Source of the DNA: AV80 sp035536995 | GTDB taxonomy: Bacteria; Verrucomicrobiota; Verrucomicrobiia; Chthoniobacterales; UBA10450 | Length of the DNA stretch: 64,000 nt | Reading direction: 5' to 3' | NCBI GenBank assembly: GCA_035536995.1 | Contig: DATLNB010000016.1 | Span: 1-64,000, forward strand | Shown here: positions 42,998 to 51,045 of the stretch, one piece after another | Layout: every line of letters starts with the position of its first letter | How positions within the stretch are numbered: position 1 is the stretch's first letter | Translations under genes and position numbers: made by a program | Notes under the pieces: model-generated | What the model was told of the DNA's origin: nothing | Database searches by the model: none | Seen by the model: the letters and a program-made list of their open reading frames with translations, nothing else

Positions 42998-45771
42998 TTC
43001 CCAAGCGCCGCCTGGGCGGCGGCGAGGCGGGCGATGGGGACGCGGTAGGGGCTGCAGCTGACGTAGTCGAGCCCGAGGCGGTGGCAGAACTTGACGCTCT
43101 CGGGGTCGCCGCCGTGTTCGCCGCAGATGCCGAGCTTGATGTTGGGCCGGCTTTTCCGGCCTTTCTCGACTGCGATTTGCATCAGCTCTCCGACACCGGT
43201 CTGGTCCAGGGTGGCGAAGGGGTTCTTCTTGAAGATCTCGTTCTCGGTGTAAGGCATGAGGAAATTGCCCATGTCGTCCCGGCTAATGCCGAGCGCCATC
43301 TGGGTCAGATCGTTCGTGCCAAAGCTGAAAAACTCCGCGCTCTCGGCAATCCGGTCGGCGGTCAACGCGCCGCGCGGCACTTCGATCATGGTGCCGACCA
43401 GGTAATCGAACTTTACCTTCTTTTCAGACATCACCTGATCGGCGACGCGCCGGACGATCTCCGCCTGAAGGTCGAACTCCTTTTTAAACCCGACGAGCGG
43501 GATCATGATCTCGGGTTTGACCTTGATCTTCTGCTTCGCGACATCGGCCGCGGCTTCAAAAACCGCGCGGGCCTGCATTTCCGTGATCTCCGGGTAAGCG
43601 ATGCCGAGCCGGCAACCGCGATGCCCAAGCATTGGGTTAAACTCATGGAGCTGGGCCACGCGTTGCTGAATGAATTCGACCTTGATGCCGAGCGTCTTGG
43701 CCAGATCCATCTGCTGTTCCTTGGAGTGGGGGAGGAACTCGTGCAGGGGCGGATCGAGAAAGCGGATCGTGGCCGGGAACCCGCGGAGCGCTTTGAAGAT
43801 GCCGGTGAAATCGTCACGCTGATAGGGAAGCAGCTTCGCGAGCGCGCGTTTCCGGTCGTCCACGTTCGCCGCTAGGATCATCTCACGCATCGCGTCGATG
43901 CGGTTCCCCTCAAAGAACATGTGCTCGGTGCGGGTGAGACCGATGCCGACCGCGCCGAAGGCGAGCGCGTTCTCGGTCTGCTCCGGGTTGTCGGCGTTAC
44001 AGCGGACGTCCAGACGCGCAACCTTTGAGCACCATGCCATGAGTTGGTTGAACGCCTTGAATTTTTCGGTCTTCTGCGCCGCCTTATCCCCATGGAGCAT
44101 GCCGGTAATGATTTCGCTCGGCGCCGTCGCCAGCTGGCCGGCATAGACCGTTCCGCTGGTGCCGTCGATCGAGAGGAAATCCGCCCCTTCGCGGAAGACC
44201 TGGCCGTCCACGGCAACGGTCTTCTTCCCGTAATCGATCTGCAACGCGGAGGCGCCGCAGATGCAGACTTTGCCCATCTGCCGCGCGACCAGGGCAGCGT
44301 GGGAGGAGACTCCGCCTTTCGCGGTCAGGATTCCTTCCGCCGCGATCATGCCGCGCAAATCTTCCGGGCTGGTCTCGTTGCGAACCAGCAAGACCTTCTC
44401 ACCCTTGTCCGCCGCGGCGGCGGCACGATCGGCGTTCAGGTAAATCTTGCCCGAGGCCGCGCCCGGCCCCGCCGGTAAACCTGTCGCGATCGCCCGCGCC
44501 TTCCTTACTTCCGCGACGTCGAAGATGGGGGCGAGGAGTTGGTCGAGCTGGTCGGCCGGGTTACGCAGGATGACGGTCTTCCAATCGATCAGCTTCTCTT
44601 TGAACATGTCCATCGAGAACTTGAGCGCGGCGGCGGCGGTCCGTTTCCCGTTGCGCGTCTGGAGCATGAACAGTTTGCCATCCTGGATGGTGAACTCGAC
44701 GTCCTGAACGTCGCGGAAATGCTTCTCGAGATTGCCTCGGACTTTAAGCAGCTCGGCGTAGCATTTCGGCATTAGTTTCTTAAGCTGGATGACCGGCTGC
44801 GGCGTGCGCACGCCCGCGACCACGTCTTCGCCCTGCGCATCGATCAGGAACTCGCCATAGAATTCGTTCGCGCCATTCGCTGGATTCCGGGTGAATGCGA
44901 CGCCCGAGCCGGAGTTGGCCCCGGTGTTGCCATACACCATCGCCTGGACGTTGACGGCGGTGCCCCATTCTTCCGGGATGTTGTATTTGCGGCGGTATAC
45001 GATCGCTCGATCGTTCATCCAGGAACCGAAAACGGCGCCGGCCGCGCCCTGGAGCTGATCCCACGGATCGTTCGGGAACGCCTTTCCGGTCCGCTCTTTG
45101 ACCAGCTTCTTGAAACGCGCGACGAGCTCCTGGTAATCGGCCGCCGTGAGCTTTGAATCGTCGATGTCGTGCTGCCCGTAGCGTTCGTCCTTGAAATGCT
45201 CGATCAAGGATTCGAACGGCTCGTGGTCCTCGCCCTCGCCTTTTTGGACGCCCATGACGACGTCGCCATACATCTGGATAAAACGGCGGTAGCAATCCCA
45301 GGCGAACCGCTCGTTGTTCGTCGCGCGGACGAGCGCTTTCACCGTCTCGTCGTTCAGTCCGAGATTGAGAATCGTATCCATCATGCCGGGCATCGAATCA
45401 CGTGCGCCTGACCGGACCGCGACGAGCAACGGCATGTTTTCGGTATCCCCAAACCTCGTCCCCATGATCCGCTCCATGTTGGCGATGCCTTTTGCGATTT
45501 CGCCCTGGAGCGAGGCGGGGTAGGTACGTTTGTGCGCGTAGAAATAAGTGCAGACTTCGGTCGTGATTGTGAATCCCGGGGGGACCGGCAGACCGATCCG
45601 TGTCATCTCCGCGAGGTTAGCGCCTTTACCGCCCAGGAGCGGCTTCATTGAACCATCGCCATCGGCTTTGCCGTCGCCGAAATTGTACACGTAGCGCGGC
45701 CTCTGCCGTTTTCGCGCCGCGGATTTTCCGGGGCGTTTCGAAGCCTTTCGGGAGATTTTTTTTCTGGCCAT
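42994..45771 (-). CDS. ppdK: Pyruvate, phosphate dikinase
   Basis: 925 residues from the ATG at 45771; the frame runs upstream to 45855, but the extension looks untranslated and a promoter sits within it. Interconverts pyruvate, ATP and Pi with PEP, AMP and PPi. Motifs: a basic lead (MARKKISRKASKRPGKSAAR), the nucleotide-binding start VYNFGDGKADGDGSMKPLLG, GKGANLAEMTRIGLPVPPGF, and SMPGMMDTILNLGLN. The swivelling phospho-His region is LTAKGGVSSHAALVARQMGK, and the C-terminal PEP site has LGHRGCRLGI, FSFGTNDLTQMALGISRDD and the final CGEHGGDPESVKF with conserved Cys. Full length, with all key residues present. The extra Lys/Arg-rich N-terminus is unusual. It is convergent with the FG-GAP gene. 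Confidence 0.96.
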   Translation of the reverse strand: MARKKISRKASKRPGKSAARKRQRPRYVYNFGDGKADGDGSMKPLLGGKGANLAEMTRIGLPVPPGFTITTEVCTYFYAHKRTYPASLQGEIAKGIANMERIMGTRFGDTENMPLLVAVRSGARDSMPGMMDTILNLGLNDETVKALVRATNNERFAWDCYRRFIQMYGDVVMGVQKGEGEDHEPFESLIEHFKDERYGQHDIDDSKLTAADYQELVARFKKLVKERTGKAFPNDPWDQLQGAAGAVFGSWMNDRAIVYRRKYNIPEEWGTAVNVQAMVYGNTGANSGSGVAFTRNPANGANEFYGEFLIDAQGEDVVAGVRTPQPVIQLKKLMPKCYAELLKVRGNLEKHFRDVQDVEFTIQDGKLFMLQTRNGKRTAAAALKFSMDMFKEKLIDWKTVILRNPADQLDQLLAPIFDVAEVRKARAIATGLPAGPGAASGKIYLNADRAAAAADKGEKVLLVRNETSPEDLRGMIAAEGILTAKGGVSSHAALVARQMGKVCICGASALQIDYGKKTVAVDGQVFREGADFLSIDGTSGTVYAGQLATAPSEIITGMLHGDKAAQKTEKFKAFNQLMAWCSKVARLDVRCNADNPEQTENALAFGAVGIGLTRTEHMFFEGNRIDAMREMILAANVDDRKRALAKLLPYQRDDFTGIFKALRGFPATIRFLDPPLHEFLPHSKEQQMDLAKTLGIKVEFIQQRVAQLHEFNPMLGHRGCRLGIAYPEITEMQARAVFEAAADVAKQKIKVKPEIMIPLVGFKKEFDLQAEIVRRVADQVMSEKKVKFDYLVGTMIEVPRGALTADRIAESAEFFSFGTNDLTQMALGISRDDMGNFLMPYTENEIFKKNPFATLDQTGVGELMQIAVEKGRKSRPNIKLGICGEHGGDPESVKFCHRLGLDYVSCSPYRVPIARLAAAQAALGK

Positions 45772-45809
45772 GGATAGTAGAAATCGAGTGCGCCTGGGCG
45801 GACGGACGC

Positions 45810-45837
45810 AAGCTAAGTCCCGTGATAGAGGTGTCAA
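45810..45837 (-). promoter_or_regulatory. Promoter-like sequence before ppdK
   Basis: On the minus strand a perfect TTGACA (45837-45832) is followed after 16 bases by TAGCTT (45815-45810), a weak -10. Transcription would begin near 45803, about 32 bases before the ATG at 45771, which supports the shorter ppdK start. Confidence 0.5.
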
Positions 45838-45881
45838 CGAGGCCGCGCTCGTCACCCGCCACGCTTTGCGTTGGCCGGACG

Positions 45882-46082
45882 TTACGAAACGTGCGCGCCT
45901 AATACTTCGCTGATCGCGGTCGTGAAAACACTGACCCCGGTGCTCGGCACGATGATCGTATTCCGGCGGCCGTGCGCTTCCTCCGTGATTCGAAGGAACT
46001 TGCCGCGGTCGTTTTCACGAAACTCCACATGGAAGCGTTTCCGCTCAATCTGGAGCTCTTTCGCCTCAAGGATGCTGTCCAT
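45882..46082 (-). CDS. Pur-alpha-like (DUF3276-type) nucleic-acid-binding protein
   Basis: 66 residues, DSILEAKELQIERKRFHVEF, ENDRGKFLRITEE, GRRNTIIVPSTGVSVFTTAI. The pattern of a basic strand, RGKFLRI, then TIIVP and an amphipathic helix matches one PUR repeat of the bacterial PurA/DUF3276 family, which dimerise and bind single-stranded DNA or RNA. The length equals a single repeat. It lies on the same strand as rnr and ppdK, 187 bases after the rnr stop. A regulatory or RNA-binding role is inferred from the family; targets are unknown. The ORF that overlaps it in another frame (45899-46099) is rejected. Confidence 0.75.
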   Translation of the reverse strand: MDSILEAKELQIERKRFHVEFRENDRGKFLRITEEAHGRRNTIIVPSTGVSVFTTAISEVLGAHVS

Positions 46083-46156
46083 TTTCGAAAACGGAGCATC
46101 CTATGGCGTTCGACGCGGGCAGGGGAAGCAAATTCTGCAAGGCTTCGGACGAACTA

Positions 46157-46255
46157 GACAGGATTAACAGGATTAACAGGATTTCTAGATGGCTTACGGT
46201 GTCGGCGCCGGGTCGAGCCGTCCGCCGTAATCCCAAAAATCCTGTTAATCCTGTC
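46157..46255. repeat. Long inverted repeat with tandem CAGGATTAA units
   Basis: Left arm (46157-46184) has three consecutive CAGGATT-type units starting GACAGGATTAACAGG. The right arm (46237-46255) is the reverse complement of GACAGGATTAACAGGATTT. About 50-60 bases separate the arms. It lies between rnr (stop at 46269) and the Pur-alpha-like gene, so rnr transcripts would form a long hairpin that could terminate or stabilise them. This looks like a dispersed intergenic repeat family; copy number elsewhere cannot be checked. Confidence 0.75.
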
Positions 46256-46268
46256 TAAAGATTCGCGT

Positions 46269-48518
46269 TTATCGTCGATTACGGCCCGGGCGCCGCTGAG
46301 TAGCTGGCGTCTTCTTCGCCCGGCTCTCTTCGGCGATCGCGAAATCGACCTGGCGTTTGAACATGTCCACCCGAGCCACGTAAACGCGAAGCGAATCGCC
46401 GACCGAGAACCGGCGGCGCGATTGGCGCCCGATGAGGCGCCGCTGAGCCGGGTCGAACTTATAAAAATCATCCGTCAGGGAGGAGACGTGGATCATCCCG
46501 GTCATCAAGACATCGGGCAATTCGACCAGGAGCCCGAAGTTTTTCACCTCAAGCACCGCCGCCCGGAACAACTGTGGATTGCGGGCCTCCAGTTGGGCCT
46601 GGAAGAACTCAAGCTTCTTCATTTTGACGCCCTCGATCTCAGCCTCGGCTGCGACCCGCTCGGTGTTTGAAATATGTTCCGCCGTCGAAGTAATCGATGC
46701 GACATCCTGGTAGGGCCGCCGCGGCGCGCCGGCGCTACCGGCGCGAGCTTCAAGCGCGGCCAGGCCGCGATGGACAACCAGATCGGCGTAGCGCCGAATA
46801 GGGCTGGTGAAGTGCGCGTAGTTATTCTTCGCCAGTCCATAATGGCCGAGCGGCTGCGGCGCGTACCGCGCGCGCTTCAAACTCTTCAAAAGCCCGATCT
46901 TCAACGCCTGTTCCTCGGGTTTGCCGCTTAGCGAGGCCAGAAGCCGTTGCAGCTCTTTGCGCTGGCTCACGTCGCCGACTTTGTATCCGTAGCTCAGAAT
47001 CAGCTCCCGATATTCGGCCAACCGTTCCGGATCCGGATTCTCGTGAACTCGATAAATCGTCGGAACCAGCCGGTTCTTCAATTCCAGAGCAACTGCCTCG
47101 TTGGCCGCAAGCATGAATTCTTCGATCAATTGGTGCGATTCATCGTTCTCGATCCGCTCGAGACCGATCGGCTTGCCGGCGGCGTCCAACCGGACCTTTA
47201 CTTCAGGGAAATCGAGATCGAGCGACCCGTTCCTGAATCGATTCCGGCGAAGCAACGCTGCCAGCTCCCACGCGACGTGGAGGCGGTCCGCCAGTTCATC
47301 ACGGGGCGGCGCTTTTAGGATGGCGTAGGCCTCCCGATAGGTCAGACGGCGCGCGCTGCGGATAACGGTTTGGGCGAACCGCGCCGCCTTCGTGCGCCCA
47401 TCCTTCGTAAATTCCAGGAAGACCGAATGGGTAAGTCGGTTAACTTCCGGGTTGAGACTGCAAACACCGTTGCTCAACCGCTCGGGCAACATCGGAATTA
47501 CCCGGTCTGGCAGGTACACGCTGTTTCCGCGCTTATACGCTTCGCGATCGAGGGCGCTCCCTGGTTTAACGTAGGCCGCGACATCCGCAATATGGACGCC
47601 CAGCTGCCAGCCGCCGCCGGGCAACCGCTCCACGTTAATCGCGTCGTCGAAATCACGCGCATCGTCGGGATCGATCGTGACGATGAATTTTGTGCGCAGG
47701 TCTTCGCGCCCTTCGAACATTGGCTCGGCCACCGTCTCGGGAATTTGTTCTGCTTCGTCCAAAACCTGCCGCGGGAATTCGGTCGGGAGATGGTACTTCC
47801 GGATGATCGAAAGCATGTCCACACCGGGTGCGGAACTCGGCCCGAGGACTTCGACGATCTCCCCTTCCGGATTGACGTGGCGCGATTCCCAATTCTCGAG
47901 TCGAACAACAACCTTGTCGCCGCGCGCTGGAGTTTTGGGAAATAACGGAGTGGGCGGGACCTGAACGTAAACGTTGTGGACGATGCGCGGATCGTCGGGC
48001 ACGACGTAAAAGAAGTTCTTCGATTGCTGGAGCGTGCCGACGATCGAATCGTGCGCTCGCTCGAGAATTCGAATGATTCGGCCCTCCGCTCGATCACGGC
48101 CTTTCGATCGCGCATACCCTTCGTCCCGGGTGATTCGGGCCACGACTTTGTCCCCATGCATCGCCGTGCCGGTGTTTTCCGCGGAGATATAGAGGTCCTG
48201 TTGTCCCGGCTGCTCCCGTGGGAGGAACGCGAAGCCGGACTGATGAACGCTAAGCGTCCCAGTGACGAGGTCCGCTTCTGCGGGCAGGACGTACCGGTTC
48301 TTGCGGATGCGGGCGATGTCGCCTTCACGTTCCATCTCCCGCAGAAGAGCGTTGAGCCCCATTCGCACGCCGCTCTTTCGCCCGAGGACTTTCGCCAACT
48401 CTCCTTTGTCGAGCGGCCGATATTTTGGGTCGCGGAGCAATCGCAGGATTTGTTCGCGCAGTTGAGCAACTTCCGGTTTCACAAGATCAGCACTCTCCGC
48501 GTGAACTGGATGAGGCAC
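46269..48518 (-). CDS. rnr: Ribonuclease R
   Basis: 749-residue 3'-5' exoribonuclease. An N-terminal winged-helix region (LREQILRLLRDPKYRPLDKG) is followed by cold-shock domains (YVLPAEADLVTGTLSVHQSG, AMHGDKVVARI). The RNB catalytic domain has the Asp cluster IDPDDARDFDDAINVE, and also HIADVAAYVKPGSALD, SVYLPDRVIPMLPE, RTKAARF and the HYGLAKNNYAHFTSPIRRYAD motif. An S1 domain (FGLLVELPDVLMTGMIHVSS) and a basic tail complete it. It degrades structured RNA. The start is GTG at 48518, with another GTG at 48482; it diverges from folP with 66 bases between. A long inverted repeat follows its stop. Confidence 0.96.
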   Translation of the reverse strand: MPHPVHAESADLVKPEVAQLREQILRLLRDPKYRPLDKGELAKVLGRKSGVRMGLNALLREMEREGDIARIRKNRYVLPAEADLVTGTLSVHQSGFAFLPREQPGQQDLYISAENTGTAMHGDKVVARITRDEGYARSKGRDRAEGRIIRILERAHDSIVGTLQQSKNFFYVVPDDPRIVHNVYVQVPPTPLFPKTPARGDKVVVRLENWESRHVNPEGEIVEVLGPSSAPGVDMLSIIRKYHLPTEFPRQVLDEAEQIPETVAEPMFEGREDLRTKFIVTIDPDDARDFDDAINVERLPGGGWQLGVHIADVAAYVKPGSALDREAYKRGNSVYLPDRVIPMLPERLSNGVCSLNPEVNRLTHSVFLEFTKDGRTKAARFAQTVIRSARRLTYREAYAILKAPPRDELADRLHVAWELAALLRRNRFRNGSLDLDFPEVKVRLDAAGKPIGLERIENDESHQLIEEFMLAANEAVALELKNRLVPTIYRVHENPDPERLAEYRELILSYGYKVGDVSQRKELQRLLASLSGKPEEQALKIGLLKSLKRARYAPQPLGHYGLAKNNYAHFTSPIRRYADLVVHRGLAALEARAGSAGAPRRPYQDVASITSTAEHISNTERVAAEAEIEGVKMKKLEFFQAQLEARNPQLFRAAVLEVKNFGLLVELPDVLMTGMIHVSSLTDDFYKFDPAQRRLIGRQSRRRFSVGDSLRVYVARVDMFKRQVDFAIAEESRAKKTPATQRRPGRNRR

Positions 48519-48584
48519 GAGCGGAAAGTTGCTGCTCGAACGCTGTCGCTACAACAAGAGGCGCAGTGTGATAGTCTCAGTGAT

Positions 48585-49436
48585 ATGGGGGCGACACTTT
48601 GGAAAATCGACGGACGAACCATCGATCTTTCTTCTCGCACCATGATCATGGGCGTCCTCAACGTCACGCCCGACTCGTTCTCTGATGGCGGTCACTTTTT
48701 CTCTGCGGAAAAAGCCGTGAATCACGGCATGCGCATGGCAGATGAAGGCGCGAAAATTATCGACGTCGGCGGGGAATCAACCCGACCGGGCGCCGAGCCG
48801 GTTTCGGCGGAGGAAGAAATCGACCGTGTGTTGCCGGTGATTACGAAACTGCGCAAGTGCGTTCCGCTCGTCCTGTCGATCGACACAACAAAGACAACGG
48901 TCGCAGGCGCGGCTTTGGAAGCCGGCGCCTCGATCATAAACGACGTCACCGGGGGCCGCGGCGATCCGGAAATGTTTGCCCTTGCCGCCGAAAAAAAAGC
49001 CGCGCTGATCATTATGCACATGCAAGGCACCCCGCGAACCATGCAAGCCGCGCCCCACTATGACGATGTCGTGGGTGAGGTGGCTGATTTTTTTCGACAA
49101 CAATATGAGCGCGCCCTAGAGTGCGGCGTTGATTCGATGGCCATCGCGTTTGATCCGGGGATCGGGTTCGGGAAAACGGTGGAGCATAATCTCGCGTTGC
49201 TCGCCCATCTCGACCGTCTCCGGGTGGATAATCGACCCCTGGTGGTCGGTGTCTCGCGCAAATCGTCCCTTGGCAAGATGATCGGGTCGAACGCGATGGA
49301 GGACCGCCTGGCGCCGACAATCGCGTTTACCTCGATGCTCCGAGAAAGGGGCGCGAATGTTTTGCGCGTTCATGACGTCAAAGAAAACGTGGCGGCCTTA
49401 CGGGTCACCGAAGCGCTTTTGGAAGCGGCCAAATGA
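48585..49436 (+). CDS. folP: Dihydropteroate synthase
   Basis: 283 residues from the ATG at 48585; the open frame extends far upstream, antisense to rnr, and is not used. Condenses p-aminobenzoate with the pterin diphosphate in folate synthesis. Motifs: MIMGVLNVTPDSFSDGGHF, VGGESTRPGAEPV, VLSIDTTKT, IINDVTGGRGD, IAFDPGIGFGKT and VVGVSRKSSLG. Every pterin- and sulfonamide-site loop is present. The stop overlaps the start of cdaA (ATGATG), the order folP-cdaA being frequent in bacteria. Confidence 0.97.
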   Translation: MGATLWKIDGRTIDLSSRTMIMGVLNVTPDSFSDGGHFFSAEKAVNHGMRMADEGAKIIDVGGESTRPGAEPVSAEEEIDRVLPVITKLRKCVPLVLSIDTTKTTVAGAALEAGASIINDVTGGRGDPEMFALAAEKKAALIIMHMQGTPRTMQAAPHYDDVVGEVADFFRQQYERALECGVDSMAIAFDPGIGFGKTVEHNLALLAHLDRLRVDNRPLVVGVSRKSSLGKMIGSNAMEDRLAPTIAFTSMLRERGANVLRVHDVKENVAALRVTEALLEAAK

Positions 49437-50308
49437 TGCAGCAAATCCTTCAATTCTGGATGGAGCGTTGGCGCAGTCTCTTCGAGATTGTGTTGCTCAG
49501 TGTAGGAATCTATTACGGTTACCTGTATTTCCGCGGCACGCGCGGCGCGAAAGTCCTGACCGGGCTGGCCATCGTTTTCCTTACCCTGACGCTGATCTCC
49601 CAGTTGCTGAACCTCGTGGTAATCGGTTGGATTATCCGGAGTTTCTCCGTCTTCCTCGCTGTCGCCCTGGTGGTAATATTCCAGCCGGAATTACGGCGTG
49701 GTCTCGCCGAACTGGGCGGTCATCCGATCTTTTCCCTGACCAGCGAGAAACGGGAAACCGTCCACGACATTGCCGAAGCCGTCACCCAGCTGGCGAACAA
49801 ACAGTTCGGAGCGCTCATCGCGATCGAGCGGGATACTTCGATCAGGGTTTACGAAGAGACCGGCGTCGTGATCGATTCGCATTTTTCCGTCGAGCTGCTC
49901 CTCACGATATTTCATCCGAAAGCCGCTGTGCACGATGGGGGCGTCATCATCCGCAACGGCCGGATCGCCGCGGCTGCCTGCATCTTTCCGGTCAGTCAGC
50001 GTGAGACCCTTGACCGTAGCCTCGGCTTGCGCCATCGCGCCGGCCTCGGCATCACGGAGGAATCGGACGCCATTGCCGTCATCGTCTCGGAAGAAACAGG
50101 CGGCATCTCGATCTGTCAGCGCCGGCGGATCGAGCGGGGATTTACTCCGGAAACTTTCCGCAAACGAATCGGCGAACTGTTGCTGCAAGGCGCTTATGAA
50201 GAAACTGATCCTGAACAACTGGCGCGCGAAGTTGATCTCGCTCCTGCTCGCGACGACGCTCTGGTATCTGATCAAGAAGAACGTCGGAACGACACTCTCG
50301 CCGTTTGA
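49433..50308 (+). CDS. cdaA: Diadenylate cyclase CdaA (c-di-AMP synthase)
   Basis: 291 residues. Three N-terminal membrane helices (about residues 15-85: FEIVLLSVGIYYGYLYF, VLTGLAIVFLTLTLISQLL, FSVFLAVALVVIF) precede the DAC domain with FQPELRRGLAELG, AVHDGGVIIRNGRIAAA (DGG motif) and LGLRHRAGLGITEESDA (RHR motif), the catalytic signature. It joins two ATP to c-di-AMP, a regulator of cell wall and osmotic balance. A roughly 50-residue C-terminal extension (after about 250) is coded by the same bases as the overlapping CdaR-like micro-gene. Coupled to folP by the overlap. Confidence 0.95.
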   Translation: MMQQILQFWMERWRSLFEIVLLSVGIYYGYLYFRGTRGAKVLTGLAIVFLTLTLISQLLNLVVIGWIIRSFSVFLAVALVVIFQPELRRGLAELGGHPIFSLTSEKRETVHDIAEAVTQLANKQFGALIAIERDTSIRVYEETGVVIDSHFSVELLLTIFHPKAAVHDGGVIIRNGRIAAAACIFPVSQRETLDRSLGLRHRAGLGITEESDAIAVIVSEETGGISICQRRRIERGFTPETFRKRIGELLLQGAYEETDPEQLAREVDLAPARDDALVSDQEERRNDTLAV

Positions 50309-50345
50309 GTCCCCGATCGAGCTGAGCGCGCCGGAGCGGCGCTAG
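50196..50345 (+). CDS. CdaR-like single-pass membrane micro-protein overlapping cdaA
   Basis: 49 residues, MKKLILNNWRAKLISLLLAT then TLWYLIKKNVGTTLSPFESP ending PERR. The N-terminus (NNWRAKLISLLLATTLWYLI) is exactly the membrane anchor with which YbbR/CdaR proteins begin, but no YbbR repeat follows. It starts 113 bases inside the end of cdaA in another frame, and CdaR normally is the next gene after cdaA and controls it. A shortened regulator or remnant of cdaR is the likely explanation. The TAG stop falls in a perfect hairpin shared with the convergent SprT-like gene. Confidence 0.65.
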   Translation: MKKLILNNWRAKLISLLLATTLWYLIKKNVGTTLSPFESPIELSAPERR

Positions 50346-50361
50346 CTCTGTGTTCTAGCGC
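50339..50361. terminator. Bidirectional hairpin over two convergent stop codons
   Basis: GCGCTAG (50339-50345) and CTAGCGC (50355-50361) pair perfectly around a nine-base loop. Each arm contains the TAG stop of one gene: the CdaR-like micro-gene on plus and the SprT-like gene on minus. There is no T-tract, so termination strength is uncertain. Confidence 0.5.
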
Positions 50362-50807
50362 AGGAACCGGGCAAGGTTTTCTTCTTCCCAGCGGCGCGCT
50401 CGGCGGTATCCGGGGAATTGACGCTCGCGCTCGTAGAAACGCTCCGTGTGCACCCGTCGGCGACCGCCCGCTCCAGCTTCGTCTGGCACCACCGCGTGCA
50501 GCATCTCGTGGTACAGAATGTATTGGAGGAACCAGCGCGGCACGAACGGCTGATCGAGCAGGGGATTAATCCGAATCACCCGGTCTTCTTCCTGGATTGT
50601 ACCGAAAATGAAATATTCCTTCGGCCGGCGCTTCCGTTTCCTCCCCCACATCACCTTGTAATTGCGGAGTCGCCCCCGGAAGAAGCGTTGGTTAAGACGG
50701 TCGAAATTCTCCCGAAGGTCGAAGTATTTCCCTTCGTGCTGCAAATTGAGCTGCCGTTGCATTGGCAACTTTGGGTGGGCGATTTTCCGTTTCGTTTTCT
50801 TTGCCAT
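50355..50807 (-). CDS. SprT-like zinc metalloprotease-domain protein
   Basis: 150 residues with a strongly basic N-terminus. The SprT signature is LNQRFFRGRLRNYKVMWGRK, YFIFGTIQEEDRVIRINPLLD and the zinc-binding helix FLQYILYHEMLHAVVPDE (His100, Glu101, His104). An additional His (VHTERFYERE) follows near residue 119 as the third ligand. SprT-family proteins resemble the protease part of eukaryotic Spartan, and the bacterial role is not settled. It has its own promoter-like sequence. Confidence 0.85.
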   Translation of the reverse strand: MAKKTKRKIAHPKLPMQRQLNLQHEGKYFDLRENFDRLNQRFFRGRLRNYKVMWGRKRKRRPKEYFIFGTIQEEDRVIRINPLLDQPFVPRWFLQYILYHEMLHAVVPDEAGAGGRRRVHTERFYERERQFPGYRRARRWEEENLARFLR

Positions 50808-50846
50808 GTTCGTCCCTCTAATAAACGCCCCTTGGTGTAGTAAGGG

Positions 50847-50875
50847 ATTTTATCGGGCTGGATGAGCGTTCACAA
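50847..50875 (-). promoter_or_regulatory. Promoter-like sequence of the SprT-like gene
   Basis: On the minus strand TTGTGA (50875-50870) and TAAAAT (50852-50847) are 17 bases apart. Transcription would start near 50840, about 33 bases before the ATG at 50807. Confidence 0.55.
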
Positions 50876-50995
50876 GTGGCGCCGGAGAATATTTTTTCCA
50901 GCGGTTAAACCACAATCTATAAATAGTTTACGTGTGATAAGTTGTTCCGTTATGGCTGTGAAAAGCGTTTCCGGCGCCGGTTGCCGGATTCCCGA

Positions 50996-51024
50996 TTTAC
51001 GTGCCTTCCGAGTGCGCGTATAGT
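50996..51024 (+). promoter_or_regulatory. Promoter-like sequence of rodA
   Basis: TTTACG (50996-51001) and TATAGT (51019-51024) have the optimal 17-base spacing. The start site would be near 51031, 15 bases before the preferred ATG at 51046, which argues against the longer in-frame start at 51001. Confidence 0.5.
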
Positions 51025-51045
51025 CCGCCGCGCCCCAATTCGACC

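Noticed and set aside
45899..46099. Second 66-codon minus frame overlapping the Pur-alpha-like gene
   Set aside because: The Ser/Arg-rich sequence is a typical frame-shifted shadow; the other frame matches a PUR repeat.
47976..48584. Long N-terminal extension of the folP reading frame
   Set aside because: It is antisense to the rnr coding region, has no dihydropteroate synthase similarity, and the ATG at 48585 begins exactly where the family starts.
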